This document shows positions 13,959-22,255 of a stretch of DNA of 22,255 bases, piece by piece. Below the pieces are notes generated by a model. The model did no database searches. It had not been told where the DNA came from and worked only from the letters and a program-made list of their open reading frames with translations. The stretch's first letter is position 1. Each line of letters opens with the position of its first letter. The translations under genes and the position numbers were made by a program. This DNA comes from a virus, in the IMG/VR virus record IMGVR_UViG_3300025759_000783, positions 1 to 22,255 of that record; one strand, written 5' to 3'.

Positions 13959-15880
13959 TATTGCATCCTCATTACAGTGTTTATTGAAGTCTCCCAATCA
14001 CCCTGCCCATCAAAAGTATGTTCAACACCAGTTATACTGAAGAACGCATTTTGCTTATATACTGATGGTATTCTATCGGTTGTAATATTGGCTAAATATG
14101 GAATTCCCCAAATCCCATCCAAAGTAATACTTAGGTTCAAAACAAACTGAATTTCCCCATATCTACCACCATCTTTTAATTTTGAATCAGTAGCACAATT
14201 TCTTAAAATATAGTTTCTACACGCCTCTTTATACGATGAAATTTTGGCATCATCAAACCCATCATTACCATATTTTAATCTGATTTTTTTTAATTCCGGT
14301 TCATCTGGAGGTGAGCCTCCACCAAACTTTGGCGGGGTTGGGCATTTCGAATTAAATGGTGTTTTTACACCACCAGCCAACTGTCCACCAATTACACTCG
14401 TTCCCTTTGTAATGTTTGCGGGGGTAGCAGCAATCATCATATCAGTATCAAAATCAGAATCCAACGATATTGCCCTCGTTATACACTCATCACCCATTGC
14501 TTTAAATTCATATGGTTCTACTTTAGATACCGTTACTGCTTTTTTGTTTCCAAGAAGTAATGTCATTGGCGTTTCGGTATTAACTATCTGGTTTGGTCCT
14601 AGCATATTACCGTTCACATCAGTTGGGATAAGTTGTAAAGAAATCAAACCACCTGTCAAATCCTCCAATTCAGCAAAAACCGCTTTTAAGTAATCAACTA
14701 CTTTTGGGTTCATTTTTACACCACTTTTATATCCAGCCTTTCGTGATAATTCCATATACTTCTCATTTAAGAACTGTATTGATACTGCTATTTCACCCAC
14801 ATCAGTTGTGCCACCACCTCCTACTACACTACCCCATTTTGAGAAATTTTCTGCGTAATTACCTTCGTACCAGCTATCATCATTAGGGTCGCCATAATTA
14901 CTTTGATTACCCGGAAGTATAAATTTTCTCGGGTCTGCACACCCAATTGCTTCTATTTTAGGCCAAGTTCCTAATTTACCCTCAGCGAGTTTGTATGTGT
15001 ATATACTATCTGGATTTTTAGTGGACTGATAATTTATAAAATTTAATAGATGTTCGACAGTCGTATATCCTACATACACTTCAGTATCATTGAGGTAACC
15101 AGGAGCAGTTATAATTTCCGCAGCATAATAATATCCCGTTCCCCAAGGGTCTCTATGTGATTTATAAACCAATTTATTATTTCCTATATCATCTACCGAA
15201 TCTGGCCCTTCATCATCATCAAGACCAAATGCTCTACGGAATCCTTTTTGTAATCCCTTTAAGAAATCAGCCTGCGGGTCCGACTCTGCATCTGCATCAC
15301 CGTCCTCATCTTTTTCAATACCACCCATATCATCAGCTGACCACAATCCTGCGGCTGACATACATTTTATATTACAATCAAATGAACCATCATCTGCCAT
15401 TGAGAATCCAAAGTTATATACATTCGCTGTTACTTTACCAACGTTAGCTCCACCAGAGTATCCTTCCCAACCAAAATTAAATTCAACCTCAGCACCCACT
15501 CTGAAGTAACACGCATCAATAGCTTCTAATTGTGCTTGAGTGTAACACGTAAAACTGGCTTCAATTTCGTATATGAATGAATCAGCATAATCTTGTGCAC
15601 CTTGATTACTGATTTTAACCGATTTTAATTGTGGTTTAAATCTACGAACACCACCTTCGGTTTCGTACAAATCAATATGAGGCCCTCTAAGTCCAGGGTC
15701 GCCTATCTTCTGGCCACCTGTGGAACAAAATACCGTTGTACTCTTACCAGTACCCTGCATACTAACCCAAGCATATTTCTGATAGTTCCATTTTACGTTC
15801 TTACCTGAAACATATGCTTTCCTAGCATCCAATTCGGTTTTCTGTGCCCCGTCTATACTTTTCTCAAAACTAAGTGCCAT
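13958..15880 (-). CDS. baseplate hub protein (gp27/gpD-like)
   Basis: A 640-residue tail hub candidate. The N-terminal third contains strand-rich segments typical of hub tube domains (KSVKISNQGAQDYADSFIYEIEASF, then VGAEVEFNFGWEGYSG). The C-terminus has the conserved hub ending: FVLNLSITLDGIWGIPYLANITTDRIPS followed by FFSITGVEHTFDGQGDWETSINTVMRM. Inserted acidic and Pro/Gly-rich loops occur at about 200-230 and 515-530. It follows the LysM gene by 12 bases, the gene order LysM-hub known from P2/Mu-like phages and contractile injection systems. No lysozyme domain was recognised, so cell-wall cleavage must reside elsewhere. Confidence 0.78.
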   Translation of the reverse strand: MALSFEKSIDGAQKTELDARKAYVSGKNVKWNYQKYAWVSMQGTGKSTTVFCSTGGQKIGDPGLRGPHIDLYETEGGVRRFKPQLKSVKISNQGAQDYADSFIYEIEASFTCYTQAQLEAIDACYFRVGAEVEFNFGWEGYSGGANVGKVTANVYNFGFSMADDGSFDCNIKCMSAAGLWSADDMGGIEKDEDGDADAESDPQADFLKGLQKGFRRAFGLDDDEGPDSVDDIGNNKLVYKSHRDPWGTGYYYAAEIITAPGYLNDTEVYVGYTTVEHLLNFINYQSTKNPDSIYTYKLAEGKLGTWPKIEAIGCADPRKFILPGNQSNYGDPNDDSWYEGNYAENFSKWGSVVGGGGTTDVGEIAVSIQFLNEKYMELSRKAGYKSGVKMNPKVVDYLKAVFAELEDLTGGLISLQLIPTDVNGNMLGPNQIVNTETPMTLLLGNKKAVTVSKVEPYEFKAMGDECITRAISLDSDFDTDMMIAATPANITKGTSVIGGQLAGGVKTPFNSKCPTPPKFGGGSPPDEPELKKIRLKYGNDGFDDAKISSYKEACRNYILRNCATDSKLKDGGRYGEIQFVLNLSITLDGIWGIPYLANITTDRIPSVYKQNAFFSITGVEHTFDGQGDWETSINTVMRMQ

Positions 15881-15892
15881 ACTTTTTTACTA

Positions 15893-16192
15893 TTATTGGT
15901 TTAAGTTATTGTATTCTTCAACGATTGATAAGTGGTCATATGGTATCCGTAGTTGAATACCAATTGGAATATTTAAATCACCCTTACCCAAATTGTTTGC
16001 TCTAGCCAATATCCACCACAATCTAGCATCTTGATAGTATTTGTGGGCTAGATTATCTAATCTATCACCCTGTATGGATATGATATATCTATCCTTTGAA
16101 TTTCTTTTCATTTCAGGATATCTTACGGTTTTTCGGTATCTCTTACCATTTTCCGTTTTAAGTACTTCTATGTATTCGTATCTGTTAGCCAT
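15893..16192 (-). CDS. LysM-domain baseplate protein (T4 gp53/Afp7-like)
   Basis: A 99-residue protein with a single LysM module: RYIISIQGDRLDNLAHKYYQDARLWWILARANNL and then LNIPIGIQLRIP (about residues 33-85). In contractile tails such a protein sits between tube/tape-measure genes and the hub and helps join hub and wedge. Here it lies exactly between the repeat-bearing baseplate protein and the hub, 3 bases after the former. The N-terminal KTENGKRYRKTVRYPE is a short basic strand pair. Confidence 0.87.
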   Translation of the reverse strand: MANRYEYIEVLKTENGKRYRKTVRYPEMKRNSKDRYIISIQGDRLDNLAHKYYQDARLWWILARANNLGKGDLNIPIGIQLRIPYDHLSIVEEYNNLNQ

Positions 16193-16195
16193 ATC

Positions 16196-19132
16196 TTATC
16201 CCAAATCGTAAACGTTAGACATTGCATATTGTGGAATCGCATCATCTAATATCTTCATTCCAATTGCCACATCAATACCCATTGAAGCTTCTTCATCCAC
16301 ATCCCAAGGTACTTCATCAGAGAATGTGTATGATAGCGATTCAATGAATGATAATTTATTCTTCCAAAGATTACCCAATGTGAATGTAACCAAAGTACCA
16401 GTATACCCCTTTGTACCATAAGTTGGCATCGTCATCGATGATAATCTTTCTAATTTTGTGTATAGTGGTTTTAACTCTGCTTTTGATGTGGGATACACCT
16501 GAAAGTTAAAACTTAAACTTCTCTCAAACGTAGAATATTTGTATGCCTGGTCAGCTCTACCATTATATTTGAACGAATCCCAAGATGGTGAGAATGTTTC
16601 TGTAATACCACTCACAGCACCTCTGAATTGTATTTGGGAGCCACCACCATAAACATTAAATAGTAGTTTAATTAAATCATTTTGTGCTTCAGCACCAATT
16701 GCAGATGTTTGTACAGCATCACTTGATAATGATTTAGTTCTATCACTTCTATCTGTACCATGTGCTGGCGCAGATGGGAATCCTACACGAGCTTCTATGT
16801 TATCGTTTGTGTAGTTTTGGTTATCAGCTCGCTTCTTTCCATTACCATCATAAAGATTTCTGAAATCGTTGAACGTCGTATCACCAGCAACTCTTTTTGG
16901 TATCTTACCATATGAGATTGTTTCGTAGTTTTTTATGATTTCTGCGGCCGCTGTATTCTTTTCTAATGGGTGGATAGTACCTTCAGTATTTTTAGTATTA
17001 TTCTTAAAAGAATCTGGTAGGTTGTTTGCATTTAATCCTAACTCAGTATTATCTGGTTCAAATGGAAGGCCTGGCAAACCTGATTGATTAGGTCCACCCT
17101 CAGTTGGATTATATTGGTTTTGGGTTGTATATCCGCTAAATAAATCTGGAAGTGTACTTACATTTCTAGATGGTAATAACCCATTCGGAATTAACCCATA
17201 TAATGAGTTAGGGCCGCCCGTCCCAAGAGCTAGAGTATTAAATTGTTCACCAACAAATTTACTCGTACTGATTGTGTTAGCTGCTATTGTAAATGTTTCA
17301 TTGTACAATTGTATCAATCGGTTTCCAGTAACTGGAACACCAAGGGTTACATCATCAATATGAGTTAATTTCTTACCTTTTTGTGTTGCGCTATAAGTTT
17401 CAACTTCAGGGTCAAATGGAGTGAATCCGTGTCTCTTTGGTCGTAATCCAACAAATCCACCAATTGCGGATGCGATTGTGTTAATTGGAGTCCAAGTTTT
17501 AGTTAACCTCTTACCGGTCAATGTTTCCACATTTGGATTAGATGCTTGTAACCCCAAATTTTTGATTCCCCACAGCAATCCATTTACAGAAATCATCCAC
17601 TTACCAAGTCTAACAGCATCTACTACCGACCTATCAACTGCAGTAACAATACCACCTCTAACCAACCCGTCATCGACTGGGAATCCAAATCCCCACTTTT
17701 GTGGTTCACCTTTATCAATTGGCTTTCGTTGAATACCTCTCATAATCAATGGATGTGCGAACGCAGCCGTTCCTAAATTAAATGCATCATCTCTAAGATT
17801 ATATTTGTGATACATTTCATCTAAGAATGAAGGTGAGTTCTTCATCTCATGTAATTTGGATATGCTTGGATTTGTTAATTCAGTATCTACATAATACTTT
17901 GTATCAAAGTTATATCTCTGAGTCAATCCAGTTTCTTTACCCACCTTAAACTTACCATATCCAGCTCTGAACGATAATCCGTTAAATGCCCCACTAAAGT
18001 TACTATATAATGAACTTACATTATCAAACTGAGTATTATCGGGATTTATACCAACAAATTTGGTTTTAGTTTTATCAGTAAAGTTCTGAGTAAACCCAAT
18101 TGCCTTATCGTTTGTAAACATATCCACAGATGGTGGAGTAACCGCCTGCTTATCTTTGTTGTTTGGGGTTTTGAAATTCTTTGGAGTCGTTTCACCTAAG
18201 AACTGTGCACCTAAATTCATATCACTTGGAGTAGTTTCACCTAAGAATTGTGCCCCCAAATCCATATCGCTTGGAGTAGTTTCACCTAAGTACTGAGATT
18301 GATTATTCATCTCAGTTGGAGTTGTTTCTCCTAAGTACTGAGATTGTGGTGCAGCTGAATTTGGTGTTGTTTCTCCTAAATACTGTGATTCATTGTTCAT
18401 CTCAGTTGGAGTTGTTTCTCCTAAGAATTTTGATTCTGGTGCAGCTGACTTCTGAGTAGTTTCGCCTAAGAATTTTGATGTATTATCCATAGGAGTTGGG
18501 TTGGTTTCACCCAAAAACTTAGATTGTGGTGCTGCTGATGTAGGGGTTGTTTCTCCGAGATAATTTTCGGAATTATCCATTGTTTTTGGTGTTGTCTCCC
18601 CTAAGAATTTCTCAGAATTATCCATTTTAGATGGATTCGTTTCACCTAAAAATCTCTCCGATGTATCCATACGATTTGGAGTAGTTTCCCCTAAAAACTG
18701 CTCTGATGAATCCATTTTTGATGGGGTTGTTTCCCCTAAGAATTTTTCTGAGTTATCCATCGCTTGTGGATTTGTTTCACCTAAGTAGTTTGGTGAATTA
18801 TCCATCTTCTCTGGTGTAGTCTGACCTAAATATCTTTGTTCCAAACTCATTCGAGTCGGTGTAGTTTCGCCTTTGAACTTCTCTGAGTTATCCATAGGTG
18901 TTGCTGATGTTTCGCCTTTGAACTTATCACCCTGCTGAACTTTATTTGGGTTTACACCCTCTTTATTTGTTGTTGTTTGGGAACGTGGGATTTTCGGCGC
19001 TGAATCTACCAGTGAACTCAATGGTGTTTGGTTCTGGTTTGATTTTATATCCTCTCTCTTTTTAGATTCCAAAGGTTCTTTCTTTGGCATTCTAAACTTG
19101 GACAAATCCGATTTCATATCTTTCAGTGCCAT
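16196..19132 (-). CDS. tube-initiator/baseplate-like structural protein with 15-residue tandem repeats
   Basis: A 978-residue protein. Residues 1-70 are basic and polar. Residues 71-310 are sixteen contiguous 15-residue repeats with consensus (F/Y)LGETTPxxMDNSEx, and a partial seventeenth ends near 320. Residues 330-815 are unassigned. The last 160 residues (from NDLIKLLFNVYGGG) have a strand-rich pattern, IQFRGAVSGITETFSPSWDSFKYNGRADQAYKYSTFERSLSFNF and later GTLVTFTLG and DVAIGMKIL, similar to C-terminal domains I associate with tube-initiator or baseplate proteins of T4-like phages (gp48/gp54 position). It starts with a TAATG overlap on the tape measure gene and precedes LysM, the position expected for such a protein. 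Assignment is moderate. Confidence 0.6.
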   Translation of the reverse strand: MALKDMKSDLSKFRMPKKEPLESKKREDIKSNQNQTPLSSLVDSAPKIPRSQTTTNKEGVNPNKVQQGDKFKGETSATPMDNSEKFKGETTPTRMSLEQRYLGQTTPEKMDNSPNYLGETNPQAMDNSEKFLGETTPSKMDSSEQFLGETTPNRMDTSERFLGETNPSKMDNSEKFLGETTPKTMDNSENYLGETTPTSAAPQSKFLGETNPTPMDNTSKFLGETTQKSAAPESKFLGETTPTEMNNESQYLGETTPNSAAPQSQYLGETTPTEMNNQSQYLGETTPSDMDLGAQFLGETTPSDMNLGAQFLGETTPKNFKTPNNKDKQAVTPPSVDMFTNDKAIGFTQNFTDKTKTKFVGINPDNTQFDNVSSLYSNFSGAFNGLSFRAGYGKFKVGKETGLTQRYNFDTKYYVDTELTNPSISKLHEMKNSPSFLDEMYHKYNLRDDAFNLGTAAFAHPLIMRGIQRKPIDKGEPQKWGFGFPVDDGLVRGGIVTAVDRSVVDAVRLGKWMISVNGLLWGIKNLGLQASNPNVETLTGKRLTKTWTPINTIASAIGGFVGLRPKRHGFTPFDPEVETYSATQKGKKLTHIDDVTLGVPVTGNRLIQLYNETFTIAANTISTSKFVGEQFNTLALGTGGPNSLYGLIPNGLLPSRNVSTLPDLFSGYTTQNQYNPTEGGPNQSGLPGLPFEPDNTELGLNANNLPDSFKNNTKNTEGTIHPLEKNTAAAEIIKNYETISYGKIPKRVAGDTTFNDFRNLYDGNGKKRADNQNYTNDNIEARVGFPSAPAHGTDRSDRTKSLSSDAVQTSAIGAEAQNDLIKLLFNVYGGGSQIQFRGAVSGITETFSPSWDSFKYNGRADQAYKYSTFERSLSFNFQVYPTSKAELKPLYTKLERLSSMTMPTYGTKGYTGTLVTFTLGNLWKNKLSFIESLSYTFSDEVPWDVDEEASMGIDVAIGMKILDDAIPQYAMSNVYDLG
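18173..18922 (-). repeat. 45-bp coding tandem repeat array (16 full units plus a partial)
   Basis: The units are exactly 15 codons with no indels. GET is invariant except one GQT; position 1 is F or Y. Two sub-types differ at residues 9-13 (MDNSE-like or SAAPQ/E-like), and some neighbouring pairs (residues 236-265 and 281-310) are nearly duplicated, indicating internal amplification. Third-base changes are frequent, so the array is not brand new. Confidence 0.95.
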
Positions 19133-21798
19133 TAGCTAAATCCTCTTGTTGATACACTCTGTCTACTTTGTACTCTTGTTATCTTCTGTACTGCTTTACC
19201 ATCGATGTTTAGTACAATAGGTTGTGCTTTAATATCACTGCGTAACCCTTTTATCTCTTCTAATAATTCTGCGTTACCACCACCACTACTATCTGAACTC
19301 TCAGAATCACCGCCACCCATTCCGAAGAACTCACCAAGACCCATTAATGTAGGTGCTAGAGCTGCCAATCCAGCTATTGCACCGAATATTGGTATTGCGA
19401 GTAATCCCGCACCAGCAACTGCTACCAATCCACCACTTATAGAATATAATGCGCTTGATAATTGGAACATTGGTGATACTAAATCACCCATACCACTCAT
19501 AGATTCGGTAACTATCGACATATTATCTGCCACCGCTGCCAACCCATCACCAGCATCTTTAACTCCTGGTCCAACTTTTGATAATTCTACTATTTGGTCT
19601 ACTAATCCACCACCAAACCAACTAGCAAATGCACCTACTAATAATGATGCTGAGAATGCCAACATACCAACCGATGCCAGCATCAAAGCAGGTCCTAATA
19701 GTAACAATCCTGCGATTGCTTCTGGTGTTATCGCACCTAACATTGTTACAAATCCATCGGCTATTGCCTGAATGATTGGTGGAACTGCACTCATAACACC
19801 TACAATAACATTACCAAATGCCTCTATTAATGGTGATAGCAAAGATAATGCGAATGCGAATGGAATCATAGCCGCACCTAATGCTGCCATCAATCCAATA
19901 CCAATTAATACAAACACAGCCGTACCCGGATTACCAAATGCTGCTAAACCAGCGGCTAATGCTGTAAAGTTTGCTTGAATTATAGGTCCAGTTGCTGGGA
20001 TGGACATGAATGCTAAGAATGGAATTGCTAATAGTCCTACCGCAAGTGCCGGTCCCACTAACATCATTGTTAATGCACCTAACGCACCTTGTGGCATTTG
20101 AGCCAAACCTCTACCCAAACTTCCAAAATTTTCTTCCAATGCCTTTAGTTTAACTTTACCCATAAACAATAGGAATGGGATGGATGGAAGTGCTATAACA
20201 AATGCTGGCCCTGCTAATGCAACTACACCAACACCTGCTAATACTTTAGCATCACCCATTTCTCTTAAACCATCGGCTAATGATTTTAATCCACCACCAC
20301 TACCTTGTGCGGCTTGACCTGCTTGCCCTCCGGCATCTTGTGTAGATTCCATTCCTGGAACTCCACCACCACCGCCACCTTTTTTCTTAAATGGATTCAG
20401 ATTACCAAGACCTGTACCTCTACCCTGCATAGTATTTAGGATAGCCATTTGTGCGATGTATGCAATCAATCCAGTAGTTGCTTCTTTTAAACCACCAGGT
20501 ACTCTTTCCCACAGTTCCATTGCGGTCGATGCGGCATCGGCTAGTGGGCCAGATTCGGTAACAGTTGCACTTTGAATTTGAATCATCTCTGCTAACTTAT
20601 CAGCACTCACACCAATAGCTTCCGCATATACCTCTTGCCCACGTGGTCCGAGCTCGGCGAATTGTTCAGCGGACATCTTGGTCTGTTCTATGGCTTTCTG
20701 TAGTGCTTTCTCGTCGCCTGTTCTCTGATACTCTAAAGCGGCTGCCTGCATAGCACCCATACCCTGAATTTGGTCTTGTGTTAACTTACCCTGTAACATC
20801 ACTCTGGCTTTAGATTGAGCTTTCATAGTACTTTCGATATCCATCATATTATTAGCAATATCCTGCATATCTGAAAGGTGTAATCCTTGCTTACTTAGTT
20901 CGATTGTTTTTTTAGCGAGTAACTTTATTTCTTTTTCGGTTAGTCCCACTATTCGTCTCTGCTGAGCTCCTAAATCTTTGAATACACCACTCGCCATCAC
21001 ACCCGCATCTTTAGCCATATTTTTGATGTCGGTAGTTAGTTGTTGAGAATCACCTGTAGCACTATCAAATGATTGTGCTAACTTAGCTGCATCTTCACCA
21101 CCCACACCAAATTTAGTCATTTCTGCCATTGCGTTACGCATATTGTTCGTTAACCCAGCAGTTGTACCCATTGTTTCTGCAAAATCTTTAGTTGCTTGAT
21201 TCAACTCCTCTACACTAAATCTAGAAAAAAGAATCTCCGGTGATAGGTTTTTGATTCCCTGAAGCATTGCTTGCCCACCATCCATACCCAATTCTTTATT
21301 TAGTTCTGATGCGAATCCAATTGTGTTTTGAAATGCTGCTCCAATCTGTTCAGTTAATCCTTTGAATAGAGCCATAGCTGCAGCAATACCAGTACCTGCT
21401 TTGAGCATATCACCCATAGTACCTAAACTGGTGTATAGACTATCATTAGCATCTTCGTAATACCCATTTATTTCATCAGCTAAATCTTTACGCTGTTTCT
21501 CCTGCTTAACTAACTCTTCGGCATCCTCTAATTGTTTAAGTAGTGCGATGCCAATATCTTTATTAACACCCTTATACTTCTCAATTATCTCATTTTTCTT
21601 TTCTTGTATTGATGTGAGTTTTGATTCCAAGGACTTCTGACCTTTTATCTCATCTATCAACTCCTTTTGAGCAGTGGTTAGATTTCCAGTCTTTGTAATC
21701 CTATCTTGCAATATGGCAGACAGATTTCTTTGAATCGCCTCTTCACCTTTTACAGCTGCGATTCGTTTTTGTGTATCTTTATTGAAATCTTCTGCCAT
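19132..21798 (-). CDS. tail tape measure protein
   Basis: An 888-residue protein that would set tail length. Residues 1-115 are charged coiled-coil, 118-460 are helical with many Ala/Met/Gln, 467-503 form a Gly-rich linker, 518-825 are very hydrophobic with several potential membrane-spanning helices, 826-842 are a Gly/Ser linker, and the end has LLEEIKGLRSDI and a short basic tail. Within the hydrophobic part a unit of about 52 residues repeats (IPFLLFM at 540, IPFLAFM at 592, IPFAFAL at 645). It is the longest tail gene apart from its neighbour and lies upstream of the baseplate genes, as expected. With roughly 0.15 nm per residue, the family rule would predict a tail near 130 nm (inference). 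Confidence 0.88.
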   Translation of the reverse strand: MAEDFNKDTQKRIAAVKGEEAIQRNLSAILQDRITKTGNLTTAQKELIDEIKGQKSLESKLTSIQEKKNEIIEKYKGVNKDIGIALLKQLEDAEELVKQEKQRKDLADEINGYYEDANDSLYTSLGTMGDMLKAGTGIAAAMALFKGLTEQIGAAFQNTIGFASELNKELGMDGGQAMLQGIKNLSPEILFSRFSVEELNQATKDFAETMGTTAGLTNNMRNAMAEMTKFGVGGEDAAKLAQSFDSATGDSQQLTTDIKNMAKDAGVMASGVFKDLGAQQRRIVGLTEKEIKLLAKKTIELSKQGLHLSDMQDIANNMMDIESTMKAQSKARVMLQGKLTQDQIQGMGAMQAAALEYQRTGDEKALQKAIEQTKMSAEQFAELGPRGQEVYAEAIGVSADKLAEMIQIQSATVTESGPLADAASTAMELWERVPGGLKEATTGLIAYIAQMAILNTMQGRGTGLGNLNPFKKKGGGGGGVPGMESTQDAGGQAGQAAQGSGGGLKSLADGLREMGDAKVLAGVGVVALAGPAFVIALPSIPFLLFMGKVKLKALEENFGSLGRGLAQMPQGALGALTMMLVGPALAVGLLAIPFLAFMSIPATGPIIQANFTALAAGLAAFGNPGTAVFVLIGIGLMAALGAAMIPFAFALSLLSPLIEAFGNVIVGVMSAVPPIIQAIADGFVTMLGAITPEAIAGLLLLGPALMLASVGMLAFSASLLVGAFASWFGGGLVDQIVELSKVGPGVKDAGDGLAAVADNMSIVTESMSGMGDLVSPMFQLSSALYSISGGLVAVAGAGLLAIPIFGAIAGLAALAPTLMGLGEFFGMGGGDSESSDSSGGGNAELLEEIKGLRSDIKAQPIVLNIDGKAVQKITRVQSRQSVSTRGFS

Positions 21799-21811
21799 TT
21801 ATAAACTCAAA

Positions 21812-22015
21812 TTATAGAGATGTCTGATTCCAGTCTACTGGTTTTATGTTGTATTTTTTAAGGATTCTCTGATACTCTGGGTCTTGAGTAAGCTTTTCAA
21901 GTTCCTTTTCTTTGTTCTGCTTTTTGATATTTTTGAAAAACCTATCAATAAATCCTTCAGATAACCCTTGGTTTCTGAAATGTTCTGTTAAATTTGTTTT
22001 TGTAAGTCTAGCCAT
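21812..22015 (-). CDS. small protein upstream of tape measure, unknown function
   Basis: A 67-residue highly charged helical protein (MARLTKTNLTEHF; FFKNIKKQNKEKELEKLTQDPEYQRILKKYNI). The frame is open further to a TTG at 22066, inside the terminator hairpin, but the ATG at 22015 has GGAG 9 bases upstream and is chosen. It lies 13 bases before the tape measure gene, a place where small chaperones or head-tail factors are often found. No family is recognised. Confidence 0.65.
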   Translation of the reverse strand: MARLTKTNLTEHFRNQGLSEGFIDRFFKNIKKQNKEKELEKLTQDPEYQRILKKYNIKPVDWNQTSL

Positions 22016-22054
22016 ATTAGATACTCCGTTTGTTCTATATAGTATAAATATAGA

Positions 22055-22080
22055 AATACCCAACAAAATTGTTGGGTATT
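22055..22080 (-). terminator. hairpin terminator-like structure
   Basis: AATACCCAACAA pairs perfectly with TTGTTGGGTATT (12-bp stem, nominal loop of 2 bases, so the real loop will open by one or two pairs). On the minus strand it is followed by a moderately U-rich stretch (TCTATATTTATAC). It lies 4 bases after the stop of the upstream gene and before the ribosome binding site of the next, in a 69-bp gap. Confidence 0.7.
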
Positions 22081-22084
22081 CATA

Positions 22085-22255
22085 TTATCTTCTTCTTGAT
22101 TTTGCTTTCTTCATTTCTTTATCATGTGCCTTCTTTTCAGCTTCTTTAAATTCTACAATTTTAGTAATGTAGAATGTTCTAGCCCAAACAGGCATATTAT
22201 AAACATCATTCCATGTAAATCCACCATTTCCGTGATAAATTAAATCAAAAAGTTG
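22085..22255 (-). CDS. 3' end of small tail-assembly/baseplate-like gene
   Basis: The last 56 codons of a gene that enters from the right edge. Seen: YHGNGGFTWNDVYNMPVWARTFYITKIVEF and a basic, charged tail ending in KAKSRRR. The pattern of a short aromatic segment (F-W/Y-x-V-Y-N-M-P) followed by a WxRxxY helix resembles small T4-like gp26-type or CIS-type tail proteins near the tape measure gene. This reading is from memory of the pattern and is tentative. A tail-assembly chaperone is an alternative given its position. Confidence 0.55.
   Translation of the reverse strand, partial: QLFDLIYHGNGGFTWNDVYNMPVWARTFYITKIVEFKEAEKKAHDKEMKKAKSRRR

Noticed and set aside
18173-18922. CRISPR-like array, because of a regular 45-bp period
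   Set aside because: The units are contiguous coding repeats with no spacers between conserved repeats; the period is 15 codons in frame.
19205-19978. Long plus-strand frames rich in Pro, Ala and Asn opposite the tape measure gene
   Set aside because: They mirror the Ala/Gly/Leu-rich codons of the tape measure gene and carry no recognisable domain or ribosome binding site.
22043-22050. TATAAATA, identical to the T4 late promoter box (another copy at 8926-8933)
   Set aside because: Both are on the plus strand, pointing away from every gene in the window, and are expected by chance in AT-rich gaps.
22045-22052. TATATTTA on the minus strand as a seventh promoter before the 67-residue gene
   Set aside because: No TTG box at 19 bp and no TTCG extension; it overlaps the terminator region.
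1-22255. tRNA genes or other structured RNAs
   Set aside because: I saw no cloverleaf-like stretch with a TTCGA-type arm in non-coding DNA; gaps are too short, the longest being about 175 bases at 8769-8943.

Overview
The window is a compact piece of a tailed-phage genome, probably a myovirus (contractile tail) infecting a member of the Bacteroidota, most likely a flavobacterium. All supported genes lie on the minus strand, so transcription runs from high to low coordinates, and almost no base is non-coding. The host inference rests on promoters rather than on similarity. Six intergenic sites match the Bacteroidota housekeeping promoter (a TTG-type -33 box, a 19-bp spacer, a TAnnTTTG-type -7 box), and AT-rich sequence fits as well.

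Right part (about 13,317-22,255): tail and baseplate genes. In transcription order they are the 3' end of a small tail-assembly or baseplate-like gene, a hairpin terminator, a 67-residue protein, the 888-residue tape measure protein, a 978-residue tube-initiator/baseplate-like protein with sixteen 15-residue tandem repeats, a LysM baseplate protein, the baseplate hub and a 213-residue probable virion protein. Three of these junctions are direct contacts or overlaps. None of the six Bacteroidota-type promoters lies in this block.

Left part (1-13,300): replication, recombination, nucleotide supply and DNA modification, organised as five short units, each headed by a promoter. P6 drives two small unknown proteins. 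P5 drives a 420-residue family A DNA polymerase without a recognisable exonuclease domain, a 733-residue unknown protein and a 129-residue unknown protein. The twin promoters P4/P3 drive a gp32-like single-strand binding protein, a UvsX/RecA recombinase and a 5'-3' exonuclease. P2 drives the replicative helicase, both class I ribonucleotide reductase subunits and a short thioredoxin. P1 drives a MazG-type pyrophosphohydrolase, a small helix-turn-helix protein and a Mom-like DNA-modification protein that runs off the left edge.

Together the left genes make dNTPs (NrdA/NrdB with thioredoxin as electron donor, MazG cleaning the pool), copy and recombine DNA with a replisome that mixes T4-type parts (gp32, UvsX, gp41-like) with an A-family polymerase, and probably modify adenines to evade restriction. 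The most unusual signals are the extended promoter with a fixed TTCG before the -7 box and three apparently leaderless genes, the duplicated 35-bp promoter before the single-strand binding gene, the 15-residue repeat array, and the regulator-then-mom arrangement that recalls the com-mom operon of phage Mu.
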